A stretch of 64,000 nt of DNA from JAHQVI01 sp963749875 (GCA_963749875.1 CAVVOX010000002.1:1364001-1428000); one strand, 5' to 3'. Shown: positions 9,555 through 18,709, numbered from the stretch's first letter. Notes: generated by a model from the letters alone, not told the origin. Numbers and translations are program-made.

Positions 9555-9968
9555 GTGCTCCTCGGCATCGGTAGAGGAGGATACGCAGAGCCCGCTACGG
9601 TTGAGTTAAGGCAGACGCCCGCTCGCGGCGGAGGCACCGGAGCTATCTAAGATCGCACAACGCTGATTGACGGCTCTTTGAAATTCAATGGGGACCGCCG
9701 CAGCGCGGGCGCAACGGCTCAGACGGGCGGTTCAAGCCCCATCACCGTAAAAAAGGCTTAACCGGCTTGCCTCACGGCCCATCACCACGGATGACGGAGA
9801 GGGTCTTCCATCGGACGAGCCGCGCCCATTGCCACCGCAATGATCGGCGGCCTTCACAGCGCGGTGCAATGTGAAAGAGATAATCCGTCAGGCGGATTTT
9901 CGATAGGGTGTTTAAGCTGCGGCCGCTCCGGACCACTGACAAGCTTGCAAGTGCCGCGAGAAATCTTG
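9555..9968. other. Intergenic stretch without a recognisable gene
   Basis: About 410 bases between the GGDEF-EAL gene and the small membrane-peptide gene, both on the minus strand. No convincing coding frame, RNA gene or long inverted repeat was seen. It must contain the promoter of the GGDEF-EAL gene, but I could not pick a confident -35/-10 pair. Confidence 0.5.
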
Positions 9969-10082
9969 TCAGATAAATAGGCAGATAAACGCTATCAAAG
10001 CCGAGACCCACGTAAGCATTCCCAGGACCATGCCGAGCAAGATGCCTCTAGCGGCGTCGAGTGGGTCTTCGATGGCGCCCAT
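9969..10082 (-). CDS. 37-residue single-pass membrane peptide
   Basis: An ATG at 10082 is preceded by AAGGA with an 8-nt spacer and opens a 37-codon frame ending in TGA at 9969. The peptide has an acidic N-terminus (MGAIEDPLDAARG) and one hydrophobic helix (about residues 14-37) running to the very end. Tiny hydrophobic proteins of this layout occur in phage-like islands and as regulatory or toxin-like membrane peptides; there is no homology I can name. It lies 47 nt downstream of, and on the same strand as, the HTH gene at 10130-10357, suggesting co-transcription. Confidence rests on the ribosome-binding site and the membrane profile only. Confidence 0.5.
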   Translation of the reverse strand: MGAIEDPLDAARGILLGMVLGMLTWVSALIAFICLFI

Positions 10083-10129
10083 GTTTCAAATCCTTGGCCT
10101 CGGAGGTATGCGCTGGGCCCATTGAGCGC

Positions 10130-10357
10130 TTACTCCATCTCGGGGCTATGTCCCTTCATCCTGCATCTGGCGATGACCCGGCTGACCCATTGTCTGCTTA
10201 TGCCGAGATATCGTGCGGCCTCGGAATGCGTGCCGTGCAACCGGACGGCGTCGAAAATCTCCGCCTGGCGTTTGGTAAGAGGCAGACGGCCGATATTCGC
10301 GCGCCGCAGGGGCGCGTACGACTTTGCATCGGGTGCCGGCAAATGTGTCTCAGGCAT
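10130..10357 (-). CDS. Small helix-turn-helix protein
   Basis: 75 residues. The C-terminal half reads as a sigma-70-region-4/LuxR-like HTH: LPLTKRQAEIFDAV, then HSEAARYLGISRQWVSRVIAR, i.e. a second helix with AARYLGIS and a recognition helix QWVSRVIA. The ATG at 10357 was selected because GGAG lies 7 nt upstream; the frame could extend to a TTG at 10423. It probably binds DNA and may control the adjacent 37-residue membrane peptide or itself. Similar small HTH proteins occur in alphaproteobacterial phages, but no other phage genes are present here. Confidence 0.65.
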   Translation of the reverse strand: MPETHLPAPDAKSYAPLRRANIGRLPLTKRQAEIFDAVRLHGTHSEAARYLGISRQWVSRVIARCRMKGHSPEME

Positions 10358-10583
10358 TCGGGTTCTCCACAGGGACGCCCATTTTTCCCTCAAGGCGGGA
10401 TCGCGCCGAAGTGTTTTCTTCAATTTGTTGCGAATCCGTTACGTCGCTGATGCATCCGGGCAACGGCTGCCGGGGGGCGTTGCAGGCGATGGAACAGGGC
10501 GACGGCGCCTGTGCGGCGGTTCGAAAGAGAGCCCGGCAGGACAAGGGGCGCCGGGCTCTCTCGGTCGGTAATGCGGCGAATGA

Positions 10584-10766
10584 TTAGTTTTGTTGGCCGG
10601 CAGAGCCGTCCGTCGTCTGCGCATCCGGCTGTGATGTCTCCGGCGCCGATGATGTGCTTGCGGTAGGGATGGGCTCCTCCTCCACGCCGAAGAGGTAGCG
10701 CGCCCCGAAAGCGACGATGAGCACGAGAACGATGATGGATATGATCGTCATCAGATTTTTGTTCAT
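10584..10766 (-). CDS. 60-residue single-pass membrane protein with Ser/Thr/Glu-rich tail
   Basis: The ATG at 10766 follows GGGAGG with a short A-rich spacer. Residues ~5-26 form one hydrophobic helix (IISIIVLVLIVAFGARYLFG) and the remainder is a low-complexity acidic, Ser/Thr/Pro-rich tail, probably periplasmic. No family is recognised. It is oriented like the HTH gene downstream but separated from it by about 225 nt, so it is probably a separate transcript. Confidence 0.6.
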   Translation of the reverse strand: MNKNLMTIISIIVLVLIVAFGARYLFGVEEEPIPTASTSSAPETSQPDAQTTDGSAGQQN

Positions 10767-11037
10767 GGTTTTCCTCCCATCGTTGACCATGGCCGAGTAT
10801 CGGTACGCTCACTTCTTGACTGAATCAAGATGCTCCAAGTTCTATTCTGGATTTTGGAACGGTCATTATGCGTATGTGATGAGATGAACACGGTCGCCAG
10901 CGCGGTGGATTATTGGCACTGAACCAACTTTTCCGGGCAGATTTCTCCGATGAGGCCCAAAGATTGCACCGAATGACGCGCTTCAGCTTCGGCGGCGCTA
11001 TGGACCACCGTTCCGCACTCCGGTCGGAGTGCGCGAT

Positions 11038-11961
11038 TCAGAGCCACCCGGCGACAAAATCCGCCATGCGCCGCCGCAGCTTCTCGTTCGGCAGGATCCC
11101 TGTCGATGCAGCCATGTTCTCGCGCACATGATCGACGCGGGTCGTGGCCGGGATAGCGCAGGTCACGGCCGGATGCGAAACGATGAACTTCAAGAGGAAT
11201 TGCGGCCAGGTGGATGCGCCCGTTTCGCTGACCCAGCCGGGCAGATCGTGTCTCTTGGCCCGGTCGACCAGCGGGCCGCCGCGGAACGGCCGGTTCACGA
11301 TCACCGCGATCCGCCGCTCCTCAGCGAGCGGCAGGATGCGCTCTTCGACCTCGCGGTCAATCATATTATAGGTCAGCTGCACGAAGTCGATCGGCTGGGT
11401 CTTCATGATCCGTTCGAGCGTGCCATGGCGGCGGCCGTGCGACGTCGTGACCCCGATATAGCGGAGCCGGCCGTCTTCCTTCATCGCCCGGAGCGTTTTG
11501 AGATGCCGCTTCCACGCAACGAGATTGTGCACCTGCATGAGATCGAAGCGGGCGACGCCCCAATGCGCGCGCGACGCCTCGATCTGCTCCGGTCCGCTAT
11601 CCGCGTCCGACGTCCAGACCTTCTCGGCGGAAAACAGCGCCTTCGGATAGCCGAGCATCTTCAGGCCATAGCCGATCGTCGGCTGCGAGGAGCCATACAT
11701 GGGCGAGCAGTCGATCATCCTGCCGCCCGCCTCGAAAAAGGCAGCCATGACGGCGGCGCTTTCATCGAGCAGCTTTTTGTCGTTGCCGACATTGAAGGTG
11801 ATCCAGGTGCCGAGGCCGACAAGGGGCAGCGCTTCTCCGGTCGCGGGGATGGGTTTGGTCAGAAACGAGGCGGCTTGCGCGTGCGCCGGGGGCAAGGGCA
11901 GGGCGGCGAGCGAGGCGGTCGCCAGCATTCCCCGCAAGGCGGTTCGTCTGTCGAGTGTCAT
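11038..11961 (-). CDS. Tat-exported aldo/keto reductase
   Basis: 307 residues. The N-terminus carries a twin-arginine signal (DRRTALRG, followed by a hydrophobic stretch ending AHA at ~28), so a periplasmic, pre-folded enzyme is expected. The (beta/alpha)8 AKR elements are GLGTWITFN near 49, the catalytic Asp and Tyr in DCSPMYGSS, a Lys in SAEKVWTSD and His in DLMQVHNL, giving the complete Asp-Tyr-Lys-His tetrad. The C-terminal CAIPATTRVDHVRENM is the NADPH-binding segment. Substrate unknown. Monocistronic, divergent from nothing close. Confidence 0.88.
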   Translation of the reverse strand: MTLDRRTALRGMLATASLAALPLPPAHAQAASFLTKPIPATGEALPLVGLGTWITFNVGNDKKLLDESAAVMAAFFEAGGRMIDCSPMYGSSQPTIGYGLKMLGYPKALFSAEKVWTSDADSGPEQIEASRAHWGVARFDLMQVHNLVAWKRHLKTLRAMKEDGRLRYIGVTTSHGRRHGTLERIMKTQPIDFVQLTYNMIDREVEERILPLAEERRIAVIVNRPFRGGPLVDRAKRHDLPGWVSETGASTWPQFLLKFIVSHPAVTCAIPATTRVDHVRENMAASTGILPNEKLRRRMADFVAGWL

Positions 11962-12184
11962 GTCGCGCCTATCCTATCCTCATTTGCGGCGAGGAGAGAT
12001 AGCCGCGCGCCGTCCATGGCGATCAAATTTCCGCCAGACCGCAATGCAATTCGGTGGAGGCACCCCTCGGCCATGAGTTCGATATTGGATCCCGGCACGT
12101 CCGCCGCAATGGCGGCGCCCAGGGCGGCATCGATATGACGGGCGGGTGTTCCGATGGCCGATCAGGCGAAGCGCGGCTCCACAC

Positions 12185-12484
12185 TTATTCCGGCGCGTAG
12201 CCCTCGATGAAGACGCCGCAGGATTCGGTGCCCTCCATGCGCAGCGCCTTCAGTGGCTCATACTCTTTGGAATCGTACCACTCGCGGGCCTTGGCAAGGC
12301 TCGGAAACTCGATAATGACGGGAATGACCGGACTCCAATCGCCCTCGACCACGTCGAACGGCCCGCCGAGCGCCAGATAGCGGCCGCTATATTGCTCGAC
12401 CGTTGCGAACACCTGACTGCGATAAGCGCTGATCTTCTCCGGATCGACGATCTTGCGGACGTCGAAAAAACAATAGGCGGCCAT
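12185..12484 (-). CDS. DUF1330 family protein
   Basis: 99 residues with the ferredoxin-like dimeric alpha/beta-barrel features of DUF1330: MAAYCFFDVRKIVDPEKISAY at the start, GGPFDVVEGDW near 40 and AREWYDSKEYEPLKALR near 66. The ATG at 12484 has GGAG 7 nt upstream. Family members are small cytoplasmic proteins of unknown function. It is divergent from the S10 peptidase gene, with ~237 nt between the two starts. Confidence 0.85.
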   Translation of the reverse strand: MAAYCFFDVRKIVDPEKISAYRSQVFATVEQYSGRYLALGGPFDVVEGDWSPVIPVIIEFPSLAKAREWYDSKEYEPLKALRMEGTESCGVFIEGYAPE

Positions 12485-12721
12485 GTCGGGTCTCCAGCTT
12501 TCTTGCGGGCGCTGCCGGCCGCGAACGCACGCGATTGCGATCCCGGGAGCTAAGCCCAGCCGGCCGGCGCCATCCAGTCCAGAATCTGTAGCCGGCTGCA
12601 CCCGTTCTCGCGGCCGCCCGCCGAGCGCGCGCTGCGGTTGCCCTTGGAGACGATGACCACCAACTTGATGCGGGAGGAAACGCCGGCCCGGTCCGTTCGG
12701 TCCGCGAAGAAAGGTCAACGC

Positions 12722-14230
12722 ATGGCTCCCATCCGATTCGCAATCTTCATTCTGGTCGCATCGATCGCATTTTCGCCTGCCTTCGCGCAGGACGCCAGCA
12801 AGGCTGAGGCGCCCGTCGCGCAGCAATCGAGCGGCGCAGGGCTTGTCCGAGACCTACCCGGCGACAGCACGAGCCAGCGTACGATCGGTGAGGGCCCGGA
12901 GCGTCTCAGCTACACGGCGACAGCCGGAACGCTGCCGCTGAGGAATGAGAAGGGCGAGACGGCCGCCAGGATCTTCTACGTCGCCTATACGACCGGCGAG
13001 CCCGGACGACCGATCAGCTTCGTTTTCAATGGCGGCCCCGGCGCGGCGGCGGCCTTTCTGCATCTTGGCGCCCTCGGACCGAAGGTGCTGAACTTCACCG
13101 GGAACGGCGCCCATCCGGCAAAGCCGATCGCCCTCAGCGACAATCCCGATAGCTGGCTGTCTTTCACCGATCTGGTTTTCGTCGATCCGGTCGGTACCGG
13201 CTTCAGCCGCGCGACCGGAAGCGGGGAGGAGGTCAAGAAGGCCTATTACGCTGTCGACAAGGACGCCAAAGCGATGACCGAATTCGTGCGCCTCTATCTG
13301 ACGCGCACCGCCCGCCAGCTCGCACCGGTCTTTGTCGTGGGCGAAAGCTATGGCGGCTTTCGCGCGGCACTGCTCACGCACCGCCTTCTGCAGAAAGGCC
13401 TTCAGGTCAAGGGCGCGATCCTCATCTCGCCGGCGCTGGAATTTTCGATGATCCGCGGCGATGACTATGCGCTCGTGCCGCTCGCTCTGATGCTGCCGTC
13501 CCTGGCCGCGTCGCATCTGGAGCGCAGCGAGGGCTATGACGCGCCGCTTGGTCCGGTGCATGAAGCGGAGAAATTCGCGCGCACGGATTACCTTTCCCAT
13601 CTGGTGCAAGGGCTGAACATGGATGACGCTACGGTCGCCAGGCTCGCCCGGCTGACCGGCATTGCGCCCGAGATGATCGAGCGCCATCACGGCCGGATCG
13701 ACCGATCGCTGTTCCGCCAGGATTTCAAGCGGAGTCGCAATCGCACGGTGAGTGTTTATGACGGCGCGATCAGCGCGCCTCTGCCGCGGCCGGCCGGGCG
13801 TTCGGACTTCGATCCGATCCTCGATGCGGCCGTCACAGCGCTGACGCCGCTCATGGAGAACTATGCGCGCGAGGTGCTCGGCTTCAAGACAGATCTCCCC
13901 TATGACCTCCTCAACCGCGAGGTGAACGGCGTCTGGGATTTCGGCACCAGGCCGAACAGGCAAGGCTATGCGGGCAGTTTGGATGAGCTGCAAGAGGCGC
14001 GCACGCTCAACCCCGATCTCAAGGTCTTCATCGCGCATGGCTATACGGATCTCGCCACGCCCTACAGCGTTTCCGAATTTCTCATCGGTCAGCTTCGCCC
14101 GATCGCCAATGCGCGGCCGATCGAGTTGCACGTCTATCGCGGCGGCCATATGATGTATATGCGCCCCGCCTCCCGCCGGGCGCTAAGAGACGATGTAAGC
14201 GCCATCTACAGCCGGGGCGCGGAGCGATGA
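12722..14230 (+). CDS. Exported S10 family serine carboxypeptidase-like peptidase
   Basis: 502 residues with a cleavable signal peptide (MAPIRFAIFILVASIAFSPAFA). The alpha/beta-hydrolase core shows FNGGPGAAA near 101, the oxyanion region, GESYGG with the presumed nucleophile Ser209, an Asp in GYTDLATPY near 440 and His in GGHMMYMRP near 475, which complete a Ser-Asp-His triad. Bacterial S10 homologues are periplasmic or secreted carboxypeptidases. The ATG at 12722 is preferred because it opens the signal peptide and has AAAGG 7 nt upstream; the frame extends to 12638 without signal character. It precedes the polyketide synthase gene, whose chosen start is 122 nt further on. Confidence 0.88.
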   Translation: MAPIRFAIFILVASIAFSPAFAQDASKAEAPVAQQSSGAGLVRDLPGDSTSQRTIGEGPERLSYTATAGTLPLRNEKGETAARIFYVAYTTGEPGRPISFVFNGGPGAAAAFLHLGALGPKVLNFTGNGAHPAKPIALSDNPDSWLSFTDLVFVDPVGTGFSRATGSGEEVKKAYYAVDKDAKAMTEFVRLYLTRTARQLAPVFVVGESYGGFRAALLTHRLLQKGLQVKGAILISPALEFSMIRGDDYALVPLALMLPSLAASHLERSEGYDAPLGPVHEAEKFARTDYLSHLVQGLNMDDATVARLARLTGIAPEMIERHHGRIDRSLFRQDFKRSRNRTVSVYDGAISAPLPRPAGRSDFDPILDAAVTALTPLMENYAREVLGFKTDLPYDLLNREVNGVWDFGTRPNRQGYAGSLDELQEARTLNPDLKVFIAHGYTDLATPYSVSEFLIGQLRPIANARPIELHVYRGGHMMYMRPASRRALRDDVSAIYSRGAER

Positions 14231-14352
14231 GGCGCATGGGAGCTTCGCGCCTTGCGCTAGGCGCTGCGAACACGCTTCTGACAAGGTCTTGTGAATCAAT
14301 GCGGTGGTGGAAATCCCTGCCACATTGGTTATCACAGGACGGAGCGGTAATT

Positions 14353-15414
14353 GTGCAAGCCCACACGCCTCAAATTTGCTCGCTTTCGACAGCCGTTCCG
14401 TCGAATGAGCTGAAACAGTCGGCGGTGGCGGATCACGTCACGGACATCTTCTCCTCCCGATTTTCCGATTTCAGCAAGCTGAGGCAGGTCTTCGAGAATT
14501 GCGGCATCGTGAAACGGAATTCGGCCCGGCCGATCGAGTGGTATTTGCAGCCGCATAATTGGACGGACCGCACCGGCGTCTATCTTGAGATCGCGACGGA
14601 GCTTTTCATCGCTGCCGCGCAAAAGGCGATGCGCCAGGCCGGTATTACGGGCGAGGAGATCGGCACGGTGGTCACGGTTTCCTCCACCGGCATTGCCACG
14701 CCGAGCCTGGAGGCGCGGGCCGCTGCAGCGCTCGGCTTTTCTCCCGATATTGCGCGCGTGCCGGTCTTCGGGCTTGGTTGCGCCGGTGGCGTCACGGGAC
14801 TGTCGCTTGCGGCGCGGCTCGCCAAAGCGCAGCCCGAGAAACACGTGCTCCTGGTCGTTGTCGAGCTTTGCACGCTGGCGGTGCGTCTCGATCAGGTGAC
14901 GAAAGCCAATATCGTCGCGCTCGCGCTGTTCGGCGACGGCGCCGCGGCGGCGGTGATCAAGGCGGGCGAGGCGGATAAGGGACTCGCCTCGATTGAAGAT
15001 GCGGTCGAGCATTCCTGGCCGGATACGCTCGACATTATGGGCTGGTCGGTCGATCCGGACGGGTTCGGTGTGATTTTCGATCGCTCGATCCCGTCCTTCG
15101 CGGCCGAGCAATTGGCCCCCGCCCTCGACCATATCTGCAATCATTATGGTGTCGATCAGCGCGAAATCGGCCGTTTCATCTGTCATCCCGGCGGCGCGAA
15201 AGTGATCGAGGCGATCGAGAGCGCGCTGAGGCTGCAGACCGGGACGCTCGATCATGAGCGGGCGGTGCTGTCGCAATATGGCAATATGTCGGCGCCGACC
15301 GCGCTTTTCGTGCTTGAGCGCGCCATCGAGGCAGGGCTGCCGGATCGTTCGCTGATCATGGCGCTCGGACCGGGCTTCACGCTCAGCACCGCAATGCTTG
15401 CAAGGCCGGCTTAA
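14353..15414 (+). CDS. Type III polyketide synthase (chalcone synthase-like)
   Basis: 353 residues, the standard length for the family. The thiolase-fold triad is visible: Cys143 in GLGCAGG, His in FICHPGG (~279) and Asn in QYGNMSAPT (~312). Such bacterial enzymes condense a fatty acyl-CoA starter with malonyl-CoA to alkylpyrones or alkylresorcinols. The GTG at 14353 was chosen for GGAGCGG 5 nt upstream; the frame is open back to 14227, overlapping the previous gene, but those residues are not family-like. Its stop overlaps the next start by one base (TAATG), so it is translationally coupled to the methyltransferase gene, which makes a pathway link likely. Confidence 0.93.
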   Translation: MQAHTPQICSLSTAVPSNELKQSAVADHVTDIFSSRFSDFSKLRQVFENCGIVKRNSARPIEWYLQPHNWTDRTGVYLEIATELFIAAAQKAMRQAGITGEEIGTVVTVSSTGIATPSLEARAAAALGFSPDIARVPVFGLGCAGGVTGLSLAARLAKAQPEKHVLLVVVELCTLAVRLDQVTKANIVALALFGDGAAAAVIKAGEADKGLASIEDAVEHSWPDTLDIMGWSVDPDGFGVIFDRSIPSFAAEQLAPALDHICNHYGVDQREIGRFICHPGGAKVIEAIESALRLQTGTLDHERAVLSQYGNMSAPTALFVLERAIEAGLPDRSLIMALGPGFTLSTAMLARPA

Positions 15415-15941
15415 TGAGTCTGGGTTTGAGCTGGATCGACCCTTTGGCGGCGCTCGTGCTGGCCTTCGTCACGCTCCAGCGCCTTACCGAGCTCGTCTAT
15501 GCGCGGCGCAATGAGAAGCGTCTCAGGGCGCGGGGCGCGGCGGAATATGCGCCGGGCCACTATCCCGCGATCGTTCTCCTGCATGCCGCATGGCTCGCCG
15601 GCCTGTGGGGCCTTGCCATCGGCATTACGCCGGAGACCGGCTGGCTCATCCTTTTCATCGTCTTGCAGATCTTGCGGATCTGGGTGCTGGCAACGCTCGG
15701 CGACCGCTGGACGACCCGCATCATCGTCGTGCCGGGCGAGCCGCTGGTCAGGAGCGGGCCTTACCGCCTCATCCCGCATCCCAACTATGCCGTGGTGATC
15801 GGCGAGATCTTCGTTCTGCCGATGGCGTTCGGCCTTCTCTGGTACGCATTGCTTTTCTCGGCCCTCAACGCCGCGATCCTCTTCATCCGCATCCGCGCCG
15901 AAAACGAGGCGCTTGCGGCCGCGGGCGGAGCGGCCCGATGA
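15414..15941 (+). CDS. Isoprenylcysteine carboxyl methyltransferase-like membrane protein
   Basis: 175 residues, four to five membrane helices, with the ICMT-family C-terminal signature GPYRLIPHPNYAVVIGEI and RIRAENEAL, which bind SAM and substrate. In Bacillus subtilis the homologue encoded next to the type III PKS (bpsA-bpsB) methylates alkylpyrones to methyl ethers; the same pairing here suggests O-methylation of the lipid product at the inner membrane. It overlaps its neighbours on both sides (TAATG upstream, ATGA downstream), so it is the middle gene of a three-gene unit. Confidence 0.88.
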   Translation: MSLGLSWIDPLAALVLAFVTLQRLTELVYARRNEKRLRARGAAEYAPGHYPAIVLLHAAWLAGLWGLAIGITPETGWLILFIVLQILRIWVLATLGDRWTTRIIVVPGEPLVRSGPYRLIPHPNYAVVIGEIFVLPMAFGLLWYALLFSALNAAILFIRIRAENEALAAAGGAAR

Positions 15942-17470
15942 ACGCGGCGACCGCCGCCGATATCCGTCCCGCCGCCCCGCCGCTTGCTGCCTGGGCCGGC
16001 TTCATCGCGATGTGCATCGGCATGTTCATGGCGATCCTGGACGTGCAGATCGTCGTCACCTCGCTGCCCACCATTCAGGACGCGCTGGGCATCGGCGCCG
16101 ACCGCATGAGCTGGGTGCAGACGGCCTATCTGATCGCCGAGGTCATCGCCATTCCGCTTACCGGCTGGCTGACCCGCGTCCTTTCCTTGCGCGGCCTCTT
16201 CATCGCCGCGACATCGGTTTTTGCCATCGCCTCGGCCGGATGTGCGATGAGCGACAGCTTCGTCAGCCTCGTCGCATGGCGCGTCATTCAGGGCTTTGCC
16301 GGCGGCATGCTGATCCCGATCGTGTTCTCGGCCGTCTTTCTGATCTTTCCCGGCCGCGGCCAGGCGCTGGCGACCACGATCGCTGGAATGCTCGCCGTGC
16401 TGGCCCCGACGGTCGGCCCGATTTCGGGCGGCTGGATCACCTCGACCTTCAGCTGGCACTGGCTGTTTCTGGTCAACATCCTGCCGGCGATCTTCGCGAT
16501 CACGGGTGCCTCACTGTTCCTGCCGCGGACAGGGGCCTCCCCCCGCGAGGCGCGGCATCTCGACGGGCTTGCGCTGCTGATGCTGGCCGTCGCCCTGGCG
16601 GCGCTGGAAATCGGACTGAAGGATGCGCCGAAGAGCGGCTGGCTCTCCGGATGGGTGCTGGCGCTTCTGGCGATTACGCTGTCGAGCGGCTCGGCCTTCA
16701 TCTGGAGGACGCTGGCGGGGCCAAGGCCATTCGTCGATCTGCGCGCCTTTCGTGACCGCAATTTCGCGCTTGGCTGCGCCATGAGTTTCGTGCTGGGCAT
16801 GGGCCTTTACGGCTCGGTTTATCTGATGCCTGTTTTCCTCGGCTTCGTGCGGGCGCACGATGCGCTCGGCATCGGCCAGGTGATGCTGGTGACGGGCGCC
16901 GCGCAGCTTGCGATTGCGCCGATTGCCGTCTGGCTTGAGCAGCGCGTCAATGCGCGGCTTTTGAGCGTGCTCGGCTTCACCTTCTTTGGCGTCGGCCTCG
17001 CCATGAGCGGCTTCGATACGCCGAGAACCGATTTCGATGGCATGTTCTGGCCGCAGGTGGTGCGCGGGCTCGCCGTGATGTTCTGCCTGCTTGCGCCGAC
17101 GCGGATTGCGCTTGGCCATTTGCCGGCTGACCGCGTGCCCGACGCAAGCGCGCTCTTCAACCTGATGCGCAATCTGGGTGGCGCGATCGGCATCGCCTTG
17201 ATCGATACGGTCGTGTTCGGCCGGACCGAGAAACATGCGGCGGTGATCTATGAAAGGCTGGAGGCGCGCGACCGCGCGATCTTCGACTTCACCGGCCTGC
17301 CTTTCGTGCCGGCCGACAAGGAGGTGACGCCCACCATGGTGGCTTTCGCCAAGCCGGCCATCGAACGATCGGCGCTGACGATTTCCATTACGGAGGCGTG
17401 GCTCATGCTGGCGGCAATTACGGTGCTCGGCGTGCTGCTGGCCTTGGCGGTGCGCAGACCGCGCGCGTGA
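15938..17470 (+). CDS. DHA2 family MFS efflux transporter (EmrB-like)
   Basis: 510 residues with about 14 hydrophobic helices. Motifs: the DHA2 helix-1 stretch FMAILDVQIVVTSLPTIQ (~30-48), MSWVQTAYLIAEVIAIPLTG (motif D1 region, ~58) and GPISGGWITSTFSWHWLF (motif C region, ~160). These pumps export hydrophobic compounds by proton antiport, normally with an EmrA-type adaptor, which is not present here. The ATG at 15938 overlaps the methyltransferase stop (ATGA). The operon context suggests it exports the polyketide lipid made by the two upstream enzymes; this is inference. Confidence 0.9.
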   Translation: MNAATAADIRPAAPPLAAWAGFIAMCIGMFMAILDVQIVVTSLPTIQDALGIGADRMSWVQTAYLIAEVIAIPLTGWLTRVLSLRGLFIAATSVFAIASAGCAMSDSFVSLVAWRVIQGFAGGMLIPIVFSAVFLIFPGRGQALATTIAGMLAVLAPTVGPISGGWITSTFSWHWLFLVNILPAIFAITGASLFLPRTGASPREARHLDGLALLMLAVALAALEIGLKDAPKSGWLSGWVLALLAITLSSGSAFIWRTLAGPRPFVDLRAFRDRNFALGCAMSFVLGMGLYGSVYLMPVFLGFVRAHDALGIGQVMLVTGAAQLAIAPIAVWLEQRVNARLLSVLGFTFFGVGLAMSGFDTPRTDFDGMFWPQVVRGLAVMFCLLAPTRIALGHLPADRVPDASALFNLMRNLGGAIGIALIDTVVFGRTEKHAAVIYERLEARDRAIFDFTGLPFVPADKEVTPTMVAFAKPAIERSALTISITEAWLMLAAITVLGVLLALAVRRPRA

Positions 17471-17512
17471 CGTCGCGGATGCGTGCCAGCCTCATGCCGA
17501 TGCCTGGCGGCA

Positions 17513-18709
17513 TTATTGCGAGGTCGTTGTTGGCTTTGTCTTCAGCCAGCGGGCGAAGGAATCGTAGAGCGCGTTGCGGTCTTCCCGGCTCAGCCCGCCG
17601 ATCCGGTCAATATCGGTATAGCGGGTCAGGAAGCCGTCGAGAACGCTGCGGAATCGCTCGTTCTCGGGCTTGAAGCCCGCTTTGAAACCGTGCTTCTTCT
17701 CAAGCCATTGCTGTGCGGGCGGGAAACGCCGCCAGCCGGGCAGCTGGGCGGCGAGATTGACCGTCTTCCAGCGCGGATGGTAGGGCGGCTGAACGAGCTT
17801 GTCGAAATTCTCGAAAAAGGCGGTGGTGAATTTCGCGAGTTTCTTGTAGCGCGGGTGGCTCGGAGGCCAATTCTGGACCGCGAGCAATGTCTGGACGGCG
17901 ACGCTGCCGACGCTTTTCCCCTTCGGGATCAGGTTCGGATAGTCGTCATGGCTGAACCTGACCGGCAGATAGAGTCCGTAGAGCGGGTCTTCATATGGAA
18001 TGGGAATGAGCTTGAAGCCGAGCGCTTCGGGTATGGCGCGATGCGAGGCGAGCGGTCTCGGGCCGGCGGCGAGGCTGGCATCGAGCGCGCCACGTTTCAT
18101 CATCCCGATCGCCTCGGTTTGAGAGACGCTGATGCCCTCGACCTTCACCCCGAGCCGCTGGAAAATGGTGCGCGATGAAATTCGCCCGCCATCTCCTTCA
18201 TTGCTGAAATTCACCCGCTTGCCGTCGAGATCGCGAATGGAATTGATGCCGGGCCGGGCGATCAGATGCAGCTCGTCGTGAAAGAGCGGGGCGATATAGG
18301 CAAGGCGAGAGGGAAAGTCCTCGCCAAGCTGCGTGTTCCTTCGAAAGTGGTCGAGAGCGACAAGATCGACGAGCGCCACATCGACGCTCTGCAGGAGCAT
18401 CAGATCGCGCATATTCTGAATGGCGCCTTTGCCGACCATAGGCAGAATGCGAAGCGCATGGCCGGAATCGAGCACAGCGGCGATGTCGTATGCCATGGGT
18501 GGGCCGCCGCCATTCAGACTGCCGGAAATCAGCGTCACCGTGTTTTCATTTAGAATGGCCTTCCAGCGTTCGCGAAGCGCGTTGTTGGATGCGGCGTCGC
18601 GGGCATCGGCCTTTGTGGGGGCGGGATCGCGCGATTGCGAATGCGAAGCCTGGGCGCTTGTCAGCAGGAAGGCGGATGCGAACAGAACGGCTTTGAAGAC
18701 TTTTCGCAT
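17513..18709 (-). CDS. TAXI family TRAP-type solute-binding protein
   Basis: 398 residues, signal peptide MRKVFKAVLFASAFLLTSAQA, then a type II periplasmic binding fold: TLISGSLNGGGPPMAYDIA near 60, VDVALVDLVALD near 110, and NSIRDLDGKRVNFSNEGDGG near 157, matching TAXI proteins. TAXI proteins normally deliver a solute to a fused DctQM membrane subunit, but no such gene is next to it. The ~80-residue C-terminal extension is also longer than usual. It faces the DHA2 pump gene (convergent, 42 nt apart). The Sel1 gene upstream on the same strand is 50 nt away and may be co-transcribed. Confidence 0.82.
   Translation of the reverse strand: MRKVFKAVLFASAFLLTSAQASHSQSRDPAPTKADARDAASNNALRERWKAILNENTVTLISGSLNGGGPPMAYDIAAVLDSGHALRILPMVGKGAIQNMRDLMLLQSVDVALVDLVALDHFRRNTQLGEDFPSRLAYIAPLFHDELHLIARPGINSIRDLDGKRVNFSNEGDGGRISSRTIFQRLGVKVEGISVSQTEAIGMMKRGALDASLAAGPRPLASHRAIPEALGFKLIPIPYEDPLYGLYLPVRFSHDDYPNLIPKGKSVGSVAVQTLLAVQNWPPSHPRYKKLAKFTTAFFENFDKLVQPPYHPRWKTVNLAAQLPGWRRFPPAQQWLEKKHGFKAGFKPENERFRSVLDGFLTRYTDIDRIGGLSREDRNALYDSFARWLKTKPTTTSQ

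Noticed and set aside
9690..9770. tRNA-like bases (GGTTCAAGCCCC) in the gap after the GGDEF-EAL gene
   Set aside because: No acceptor or anticodon stem can be formed around it; it is a chance match to a T-loop.
9772..10011. 79-codon minus-strand frame overlapping the small membrane-peptide gene
   Set aside because: No ribosome site and no protein-like composition; the 37-residue frame in the same place has both a ribosome site and a clear membrane helix.
12146..12553. 135-codon plus-strand frame over the DUF1330 gene
   Set aside because: It is antisense to the DUF1330 frame, which has a ribosome site and family sequence.
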